DNA of 64,000 nucleotides from Tetramitus jugosus (Eukaryota; Heterolobosea; Eutetramitea; Acrasida; Vahlkampfiidae), in contig OW569392.1 in NCBI GenBank assembly GCA_937625935.1, forward strand, positions 248,001 to 312,000. Reading direction: 5' to 3'. The position numbers and the translations under genes were made by a program. How positions within the stretch are numbered: the first letter of the stretch is position 1; each line of letters starts with the position of its first letter. This document shows, piece by piece, positions 56,693 to 64,000 of this stretch. The notes beneath the pieces are model-generated. The model was not told where the DNA came from, searched no databases, and worked only from the letters and a program-made list of their open reading frames with translations.

Positions 56693-59245
56693 ATGAAAGC
56701 ACTCCTTATTTTTTTACTCATTACTCTGGCTCTATTGATCGTTCATGTGAGATCAGATGTTTCAGTGAACGTTGATGCGACGAACAAGATGAATATTGCA
56801 GCCAATATTGGTGCTGCAGGTTCCACAAGGGCTTATTCCATTGGACCTGGCTTCTTAGGTTTCTCTATTGAGATTAGTAGTATCCTCTACTATTTTGATC
56901 CAGTTACATTTCAACCTAGACCATGGTTCGTTCAACTTCTCAACAATTTGAAGAATCTAACCGGTAAAGCCCCTAGAATCAGACTTGGAGGTAATAGTAG
57001 TGATAGATCTTGGTATGATCCTAATGGTGTTCCAAATCCCCCTAGAATAACTTATGACATAACCCCCCAGCTTTTCCAAGCACTCAATAGACTGTCTGAT
57101 AGTACTGGAGTGCAGTTCGTGTTTGGGTTAAATTTCGCGAGGGGAGACAGTGCTGTTTATGCAATTGATGAAGTTCGAGCGATCAAATCACTTCTAGGTT
57201 ATGGAAAAATCCTCGCCTTCCAGATTGGGAATGAACCAGATCTCTATACTACATGTTCTTATCGACCATGTGGATATACGTATACACAATTCAAGAGTGA
57301 GACGAACATGTACATTGATTCTATTAGAAGCACTGAACCCACTGTACCTGGGTTTGAAGGAGGTAGTTTTTGCTGCCCTTGGCTTCCTTCCAATTCAATT
57401 GATTTGATAAGCACTCAAGCCTCCAGATACAAATCATTCTCATTCCACCTATATCCATTATCAGCGTGCGGACCACGTCCAACAATCAGTGAACTTCTCT
57501 CCGATTCCTCTGTTTCAATTCTTCGAAACTCTGCAATCTTTCAATCGATTGCACGCGAAGCTGATCGTGCAAATACTAATTGGTTCTTGGGAGAAACGAA
57601 CAACATAGTATGCGAAGGATTTCCTGGCACAAGCGATTCGTTTGCTGGTGCCCTATGGTCTCTAGATTGGATGTTCTCTGCCGCTTCTCTGGGTGCTTCA
57701 GGTCTTAACTTTCATGGCTCAGGATTTTCATCCTACAGCCCCATCATAATCGATCCAACAGGGGTCAATCCAAATCCACGGGTCATGCCACAGTATTATG
57801 CCATGATGATGTTTAGTTATGCTACTAGATCTGGTGCTTCTCTCTTGAATCCTGTTTTGATTTCAACCAATTCCTTGATTAAGATATGGGGAGTGGAAAG
57901 GACAGATGGAACTCTGGTGATTATGGTGAATCATAAGGATATCTCTGCTTCGGCAGGTACTCCAGTTCATATCACTCTATCACAACCAACGTTGTACAGT
58001 ACAGTTGGACAATTAGTAGTACTTACAGCTCCTTCGATGGCTGAAACCACTGCAGTGACTTTTGGAGGACAAACTTTCGCAGGAACAACTACAGGTACAC
58101 CATCAGGATCTTTTACTAGTACAAGCATACAATCCAGTGCAGGATCATTTCATTTTGATATACAACCTCACTCAGCTGCTCTATTGACTATTAGTAGATC
58201 AGGAACACCATCTCCACCTTCAATGCCACCTCCACCCCCTCCACCACCTGTTACAGGTTCAAGTATTCGATTGAATTGTGGTGGTCCTTTGTTTACTGAT
58301 CCAAGAGGGAATGTGTGGCAGGCAGATGATAGCCCTAGTTCCGATCCCAACAAGGGAGTTGTAGCTACATCAAGTGCACCAATGTCGAATACAGATATGA
58401 TCCCATTGTATCAATCAGAACGATGGAAACCATTGCCGGGAGACCAAATATTTTCATTCGTCGTTGCTAATGGTATCTACCAAGTTACTATTCATCTGGC
58501 AGAGTTTTATTCTGGTGCTATGACCATTGGTGGGAGAGTATTCAATGTTGCTATTAATGGGGTAACTGCATTTGCAAATGTGGATATCTTTAAAGATGCT
58601 GGTGGAGGGAACAGAGCCTTAGTAAAAAGTATCCAAGTCTCTGTAGTAACTGGAGCCATTGAAATCAGATGCAGTCATATCATCGAAAATCCTAAAATAT
58701 CAGCAATTGAGATTATCGTTGCAGGATCCGTACCACCATCTCCTCCACCTTCAACTCCGCCACCACCGCCTGTAGCCGGATCCGTAGTCAGAATTAATGT
58801 TGGAGGTCCAAGCTATATAGACTCAGAGGGAAATCCATGGGCATCAGATCAAGCCCTTGATACTGCAAAAGGATCAGTACGATCAATTGTAGATTCAGTT
58901 GTTATTACTGGAACACCGGATCCGACTATATATCGTACTTATCGCTTCAATATTGGATCGATCATGTACTCCATACCCTTAATCAATGGATTCTACAGTG
59001 TCAGGCTACATTTTTCAGAAACTTTCACAGGTACAATGTCGGTTGGGGCTAGAGTGTTTGATATCTCTTTGAATGGGAATGTTTCATTTGTGGACACCGA
59101 TATTTTCAAAGAAGCTCCTGGTGGTAATCGAGCTCTGATAAAGGCTAGCCAAATTCAGATTTCAACCGGTCTGATTAGTATTGTAGTATCAGCAAAGATT
59201 GAAAATCCAAGGCTATCCGGAATCGAAGTATTAAGGACCAATTAA
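56693..59245 (+). CDS. secreted GH79-type glycosidase with two malectin-like domains
   Basis: GH79 enzymes (beta-glucuronidases, heparanases) cleave uronic-acid polysaccharides. The 850-residue protein has signal peptide MKALLIFLLITLALLIVHV. The (beta/alpha)8 catalytic domain covers about residues 40-400, with the acid/base Glu181 in QIGNEPD and the nucleophile Glu301 in FLGETNN. A beta-sandwich follows to about 505. Two Pro-rich linkers (PPPPPPPVTG type) join two malectin-like carbohydrate-binding domains at about 522-690 (IRLNCGGPLFTDPRGNVW) and 697-850 (VRINVGGPSYIDSEGNPW). They are similar to each other and so arose by internal duplication. It is probably used to digest polysaccharides of prey or surroundings. 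Confidence 0.9.
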   Translation: MKALLIFLLITLALLIVHVRSDVSVNVDATNKMNIAANIGAAGSTRAYSIGPGFLGFSIEISSILYYFDPVTFQPRPWFVQLLNNLKNLTGKAPRIRLGGNSSDRSWYDPNGVPNPPRITYDITPQLFQALNRLSDSTGVQFVFGLNFARGDSAVYAIDEVRAIKSLLGYGKILAFQIGNEPDLYTTCSYRPCGYTYTQFKSETNMYIDSIRSTEPTVPGFEGGSFCCPWLPSNSIDLISTQASRYKSFSFHLYPLSACGPRPTISELLSDSSVSILRNSAIFQSIAREADRANTNWFLGETNNIVCEGFPGTSDSFAGALWSLDWMFSAASLGASGLNFHGSGFSSYSPIIIDPTGVNPNPRVMPQYYAMMMFSYATRSGASLLNPVLISTNSLIKIWGVERTDGTLVIMVNHKDISASAGTPVHITLSQPTLYSTVGQLVVLTAPSMAETTAVTFGGQTFAGTTTGTPSGSFTSTSIQSSAGSFHFDIQPHSAALLTISRSGTPSPPSMPPPPPPPPVTGSSIRLNCGGPLFTDPRGNVWQADDSPSSDPNKGVVATSSAPMSNTDMIPLYQSERWKPLPGDQIFSFVVANGIYQVTIHLAEFYSGAMTIGGRVFNVAINGVTAFANVDIFKDAGGGNRALVKSIQVSVVTGAIEIRCSHIIENPKISAIEIIVAGSVPPSPPPSTPPPPPVAGSVVRINVGGPSYIDSEGNPWASDQALDTAKGSVRSIVDSVVITGTPDPTIYRTYRFNIGSIMYSIPLINGFYSVRLHFSETFTGTMSVGARVFDISLNGNVSFVDTDIFKEAPGGNRALIKASQIQISTGLISIVVSAKIENPRLSGIEVLRTN

Positions 59246-59477
59246 TTAAATGTAGTCATACGTGCAATCTCAACTTCATTTCAGCAATCGGTTTACGGTG
59301 CTAGGCACCTGAAGTTGAAAAACACAATGTGGCTCCCTGGGTTTTGTGGTCCAACCTTTCCGAAAAATGTGGATGAATCTAAATATCATTGTTCTTTGTA
59401 CCTTTCGCACAAAAAAGGAAACAAGAGTCTGTGGTTCAATTCAGAAAAAATCTAAAACAAGAATTAAAAGGCTAAGG

Positions 59478-60050
59478 TTATTTACAAACATTTGGGCGGT
59501 AAATACAATGACGATACATTTTCAACAATCTCTTGTGTGTCAGTTTGGTGAGGATACCTATGATATCCTCCACCAATGTTATAGAGCCATCCTGATTGCG
59601 TCTCAGAGTGTTCTTGATGAACGCAAACACCAGTTCCGCAGGATTCAACTCGGGACTGTACATTGGTAGCAGGAGTTGTTGACTCCTACCTGCTCAATTG
59701 TTTGGCAAATTCAAACGTATCCCTTCACACATGAACCGAGACATTATCCATGATAAGCACATCTCCTCTCGTCAATGTCTTGGATGCAATACAGTCAGCA
59801 ATGAATAATCATACTGTGTGTTCGAGTCTGGTCGAATATATGCAGCGAATGGTACCTTACTGTTCGACGTGGTCATCAACAAATTTGTGAACGTTTCTTT
59901 CAAATTCCATCTCCTGACAGAGACTCTTTCCCTCTTGGCCACACACAATGTTTTTTTCCACTTGCTTTGACACAAAGTGCACATCATCGAGGAATTTGAC
60001 GTTCTTGAGGCCAAAACGATTCACAATCGATGGCATTGCTACTACATGAT
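59478..60050 (-). pseudogene. degenerate DDE transposase (IS630/Tc1-mariner type)
   Basis: All three catalytic blocks of a DDE_3 transposase are recognisable in order on the minus strand, but in different frames. The first is NVKFLDDVHFVSK (first Asp, near 59985-60015). The second is GDVLIMDNVSVH (second Asp, near 59730-59770). The third is YSPELNPAELVFAFIKNTLR (Glu, near 59610-59660). At least two frameshifts and several stops separate them. The N-terminal helix-turn-helix part is not visible. I found no convincing terminal inverted repeats, though a short palindrome GGTGC-TAG-GCACC lies near 59300. The copy is dead. Confidence 0.82.
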
Positions 60051-60481
60051 CGACAAATCGCTTTTCATTGGCGGATATGACAGGTACCGGTATTTAGTTT
60101 CAACCGAGGCGAATTCTCCGATTAAAGTTTTGTTTGAGGAAATACTTGTGTAAGATAATATCATTTCCTACAATTTCTCTCAATTCCCATCACAAGCAAA
60201 ATGAAAACCAATCAATTTCCTGGATATTTCAGATGAAATTTTGACATATCCCTTACGTTTTTTGAGTGAACCAACACTCGCGTTGGCTCTGACAGATTTG
60301 GAGGACTTGCTTTCAGAAACATCTGAAGGCTGTTGTGAAGGTGATTATGATGAAGAGGGTCGTAGTTTGAGAGGGTGGTTATGGGATAGATGACACTGGT
60401 GTGTGATTGGATTGAGTTAGAATTGCTATTACATCAACGCTGCTCATTTTTTTTGTTTTTTGTCGAAAAAAAAAATCGAAC
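60051..60481. other. debris with one short open stretch
   Basis: A plus-strand stretch at 60205-60393 reads INFLDISDEILTYPLRFLSE and then a Glu/Asp-rich end. It is faintly F-box-like and opens directly after a TGA with no ATG. It is probably a gene fragment. A T-rich and A-rich run lies at 60447-60476. Nothing else is supported. Confidence 0.35.
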
Positions 60482-61170
60482 ATGATGTTCTTGCTGATTG
60501 GGGATGATGATGGGATTGACTTCGATCCTGTGACCACACAGATGGCTGAGACCAACTTCGGGCTAGGAAGGGGAGTGGTCAAGGTGAACAACACACAACT
60601 TCAAAGTAAGTTGAAGGAAGCCAAAGACATACTCCGAAAGAAAAACCAAGAAATATAGAACTATCCACACTTCAAGAACAATGCGAAAGATTAAGTGCTC
60701 AAGTGAGTCCTGATAATTCCACTAAAAAACCCTAGCATGGTTACAAACAGTCCTCTACAAACTCGACACCAATGAAATTGTGACTGAAATCAGCACTCAA
60801 AAATTTGGCTTCACTACCGGACGAAGAGTTTGACCAAAACCGTTGGACCATATTGCATGCCAAAGTAAGACAGACACACTTGCATTCATGTTTGGATCTG
60901 TTAAAAATCTTTTATATAGTCCCAATTTCATTAAAGATGAGTCCCCAGAAACGAAGATTGAATTGAGAAAAAAATTGAAAAAATTGTGAGAAGTGTCAAA
61001 AGATCACTTGGAGGAAGGATTGAAATTGCTTTCAAATCATATAGCAGGAGCGACAAATCTTTTGCTTCTCAGATCAGGATGTTTGGGGACTGTGGGATTG
61101 AATCGTCAGTGTGATCTGTCACACTTCGCTTGAACTACATTCTTCGACAGAAGATAATAGAAGAGAGTTA
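60482..61170 (+). pseudogene. decayed coiled-coil gene remnant
   Basis: ATG 60482 opens 58 codons (MMFLLIGDDDGIDFDPVTTQ, then LQSKLKEAKDILRKKNQE) ending in TAG. After a frame change the helix continues (ELSTLQEQCERLSAQVSPDN). Farther on, short coding-like pieces appear in other frames, for example IVRSVKRSLGGRIEIAFKSY at about 60984-61043. The series suggests one gene broken by several frameshifts. The family is unknown; the location among mobile-element debris suggests a transposon ORF. Confidence 0.45.
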
Positions 61171-62349
61171 ATCCATGTAAGAACGATACATATGTAAATG
61201 GTATCTACCACACTATTTACCAAAATAGCTAAACTTATCTTATATGGTAGATGGTGTCTTGATCAAGAAAGAAGTTGCTTCTTCTTTGTTTACCTCAAGA
61301 CACAAAATTCATTGTAAAATCGGAGGATTCCAAAATGCCTTTACAATTGTAAATTTGTGAACCTTTAAAAAATGCATGTTGCAATCAGCGAATTGCGGTC
61401 AACTCGATACAACACCTCATAAACGCAAAAAAAATAATAGCAGATATTATTGATGGTGCTTATTGTACTTATCGTCCTTTAAAATGCTCAAATTAAGATT
61501 ATGAAGAAAAAAAACAATGTTATCTTCGAACTATCCTGCCAACTGCCTATGCTTCATTCCAAGCTACAAATCCAGTTGCTCCAGTTACACATACAGTTTG
61601 GTTGATTGACATGTTCTTGTTTCTTTTGTTGTGAAAGAAGAACAACCAACTTTACTTTCAATTCCTATGATTTTAAGAGTGGGACGCTACTGCAGGAAAT
61701 ACAGGAGCTGTTCTGCTCGTCTTGGACATCTATTCCTCTCTATTCTCGAAAGTAATGGAGCTGGAATGACTAAACTTCAGTATCTGGAGAGTGTCACAAT
61801 TTTCTCATCACCTTTTTAACAAATTCCGGATGAATCGGGAGATAACGATGCAATTAAAATTTACAACTCATTCAGGTTGTCTTTACCGAGAATTGCTCCA
61901 CATGATATAGTGACCGCAGCTAGTCCATTATTATTGCTTCTATTGATCCTTCTTTCGACTCACTTATGCATTCTTCTAAACAATTGCCAACAATTCGACT
62001 AAGAATTCTAGTCCAAATCAAAAACTGTGACACTATTGACCATAATTTTCTTGTATGCATTATATTGTACAATGATTCCTCCAATTCTCAACTAAACCAT
62101 GCATGAGTGAACAGTCGATTTCTAAAAATCTGGAGATTTAAATAGTTACATAATGATTAAATGATACTACTTAACATCAACAGCAGAATACCCAACCAAC
62201 AATACAAAAATAATGAAACAAAAATTCCCGTGGTGTGGATAATACGATGGATGCATTTTGACATTCAATATCAATTAGAATATCAGAGGTGATACAGTTC
62301 CACTGTCGATCAAAGTTCTAACGATTCTAAACGAGATGACAGGTTTTGT
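61171..62349. other. AT-rich stretch without a supportable gene
   Basis: This interval is visibly richer in A+T than the gene-dense part, with only short frames starting at non-ATG codons. One 62-codon frame (61631-61819) has no family signature. It is likely decayed repetitive DNA. Confidence 0.45.
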
Positions 62350-62532
62350 ATGACAGCGGAACCAAAAAAAATAAGCCAAAGAGGTGATAAAACTAATGTC
62401 AAGAAGGCGTCAAAAAAAACTAAAATTGATGGAGTGGTTGAGAATCCAGTCTTAAAATCCTGTTCATCCCTCTGCCTTGATGAGTGGTCCGTGGTGATTG
62501 AGTTCTGTGATACCAAAGAATTACTTCTGTGA
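62350..62532 (+). CDS. short ORF, possibly truncated F-box-like protein
   Basis: Sixty residues from an ATG: a Lys-rich leader, then SSLCLDEWSVVIEFCDTKEL, which resembles the first half of an F-box (LxDE...ILxFCDTKDL). The frame stops just where the rest of the box should follow. It is either a truncated gene fragment or chance. Confidence 0.3.
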   Translation: MTAEPKKISQRGDKTNVKKASKKTKIDGVVENPVLKSCSSLCLDEWSVVIEFCDTKELLL

Positions 62533-63038
62533 AAAAGAAACAGGTGTTAAATTGATGATTTCAAACAGTAATTAATGCAGCAACGTGGTGACAGGAAGAT
62601 GAGGTTCTGTTTTGAGGGGTCTGTCAGGTAGGTATGGCTTGTACTCTGAACTTCTTGCTCTTTTGCTTCTTGGTTGGACTGGAACCAAAAGAACGTCGAT
62701 GAGTGTATTCGTACGTTTTTGTCTTAAAATTTTCAACTTAACATTTCGGTTTGTTTGCATTGTGGTTGTGGAACTACAGACCAAACATGTGATTTCCGTT
62801 GGGTTTCATATGTGGTGGCCCGTAAGAAAAGTCATGACTACGGGGGCCTAAGAGTTGATTTTTGTATAATTGTTTCCTATATTTTATGCTAGACGGCGAC
62901 GAGTCCAGAGGTTTCCCGACGTGAGTCCCGGACTCCAGAGAAGTGGCAACCAATGCATATGCTCAAATCGTGACATTGAATCATGATATGATAGTGGCCT
63001 CTGAGTCAATATTTTAGTGACCAATGTGGGGCTTGTAA
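62533..63038. other. gene-free debris
   Basis: Frames on both strands of up to 79 codons begin at non-ATG codons or lack any family pattern. No RNA gene is seen. Confidence 0.35.
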
Positions 63039-63105
63039 CATCTACATAATGTAGATTCTCCGCCATCTACATAATTTTGTAAACAAGTTCCACCATCTAC
63101 ATAAT
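63039..63105. repeat. three copies of CATCTACATAAT
   Basis: The 12-mer occurs at 63039-63050, 63064-63075 and 63094-63105. The first copy is part of a palindrome, ATCTACAT-A-ATGTAGAT. It lies 110-180 nt downstream of the stop of the integrase-like gene, so it may mark the end of that element. Confidence 0.6.
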
Positions 63106-63215
63106 CAAGTTCGAAGTTGGAACTCCGCACCGAATAGAAAAAACACAACCAACGAAAGTACAACACCAATGGCAATCAACATTATTTTTTACACTAGCAC
63201 GCAATAATCACTAGA

Positions 63216-64000
63216 CTAAGCATGTTTAGCAGCTTTGTGAACTCTCTCCTCTTCACTGTCAGGCTTCCTTCTCCTTTTCTTGTTCTTGTTCTTTCTACTA
63301 ATTACTAGTGTACCATCATTAATCACTTGTGGTGACACTGGTGGAGCATCTACTGGTGGAGGTGACACAGGAGGTAACACTGGTGGTAACATTGGTGGAT
63401 GTGACACTGGAGGTGGCACTGGATGTTCATCATCTTCATCATAATCACCTTCATCGTAAATGACCTCACCATCATCATCTACATCCATTGTTGCTGGTTC
63501 AACAAACACATTATTTCCCAGATAGAAGGTCTTTAGATCTCTGGCCTCAATATATGGTGAAATATCTCCAGGTTTCTGTGATGGTTTAATACCTCCAGAT
63601 TCCAACCACTTCACCTTGTAACGGTACAAGCTCAGTCCATCATCACCTAATTGCTCATCAACAATTACACCCTTACGGCCAAACAAGTAACATCTGGATG
63701 ATCGGTACTTTTGAGGTACTCTGACCCGAACTATATCACCAACTTTGAATCTGGGAATGTTTGGATTCTTTCTGAGGTAATGTTCTCTAGCTGCTTCCCC
63801 TCTTGCTCTAATACATTTTCTAATTATATCAATGTGTCCCAACCTCTGCATCTTGTTCGCCAATGGCTCAGAAGATGGATCAGAACACCAGCAAATTCTC
63901 CAGGCAACAATTGGTTTCATCTTAATAGTAGAATGGAAAGCATTATTATATTCACTGACTACTTGAGGAACAAACTGTGACCACCTTTGAGTGTTGTTTG
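63216..64000 (-). CDS. retroelement/Polinton-type integrase, C-terminal part (5' end outside window)
   Basis: The frame is open through the right edge (at least to 63998), so the 5' part lies outside. The edge reads QRWSQFVPQVVSEYNNAFHS followed by TIKMKP, the end of an rve catalytic core (YN...H.T....P). Next come helices, then a beta-barrel-like segment (FKVGDIVRVRVPQKYRSSRC) and a chromo/SH3-like stretch (YRYKVKWLESGG). An acidic Asp/Glu patch, Pro-Val repeats (PPVSPPPVDAPPVSP) and a basic Lys/Arg tail follow. It could belong to a Ty3-like, Ginger or Polinton element; the core outside the window would decide. The visible part is intact. Confidence 0.75.
   Translation of the reverse strand, partial: NNTQRWSQFVPQVVSEYNNAFHSTIKMKPIVAWRICWCSDPSSEPLANKMQRLGHIDIIRKCIRARGEAAREHYLRKNPNIPRFKVGDIVRVRVPQKYRSSRCYLFGRKGVIVDEQLGDDGLSLYRYKVKWLESGGIKPSQKPGDISPYIEARDLKTFYLGNNVFVEPATMDVDDDGEVIYDEGDYDEDDEHPVPPPVSHPPMLPPVLPPVSPPPVDAPPVSPQVINDGTLVISRKNKNKKRRRKPDSEEERVHKAAKHA

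Noticed and set aside
59250-60110. Terminal inverted repeats of the DDE transposon
   Set aside because: I compared the flanks by eye and found no matching ends, only a short local palindrome.

Overview
The window looks like nuclear DNA of a heterolobosean amoeba of the Naegleria type. The evidence is very tight gene packing on both strands and few, short introns (the eight I could place are 60-184 nt, mostly GTAWG...AG). Low-complexity Gln/Asn/Ser/His tracts run through many proteins. A receptor-type cyclase closely resembles those of trypanosomatids, the discoban relatives of Heterolobosea. I cannot name a species from sequence alone.

Positions 1-30900 hold: the 3' end of a phospholipase D gene; a low-complexity protein and a small ORF; a Zn2Cys6 regulator; a ceramide synthase; an F-box/leucine-rich protein; a four-helix membrane protein; a small beta-rich protein; a secretory thioredoxin-like protein; a PTEN-like phosphatase; an oxysterol-binding protein; the class III PI 3-kinase Vps34; a receptor cyclase with three ligand-binding modules; and a leucine-rich protein. 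PTEN-like, ORP and Vps34 are neighbours, and PLD and ceramide synthase lie nearby, so membrane-lipid genes are concentrated here. The genes are separate transcription units, not an operon.

Positions 30960-32411 hold an elongator tRNA-Met and, 47 nt upstream of its first base, a compact poly(A)-tailed retroelement or retrocopy. It is flanked by a 15-16 nt target-site duplication and encodes one RRM-like/coiled-coil protein. This is the most interesting locus in the window.

Positions 32500-59250 hold: a Qa-SNARE; a CIB-like EF-hand protein; a membrane-anchored 2H phosphoesterase; a METTL25-type methyltransferase; a SUKH-like protein; a histidine acid phosphatase; an RGS protein; a TPR protein; a spliced three-helix membrane gene whose exons I assembled by hand; a 5S rRNA gene; two paralogous GPI-type surface proteins; an extradiol dioxygenase; a large EGF-repeat receptor kinase; an aldo/keto reductase broken by a stop codon; a tail-anchored, probably inactive carboxyltransferase-like protein; and a secreted GH79/malectin glycosidase.

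Positions 59250-64000 are a mobile-element graveyard: a frameshifted DDE transposase, a decayed coiled-coil gene, AT-rich debris, and at the right edge the C-terminal part of an rve-type integrase.

Several open frames begin at non-ATG codons. In those cases I moved the start to an internal ATG or to a spliced upstream exon and say so.
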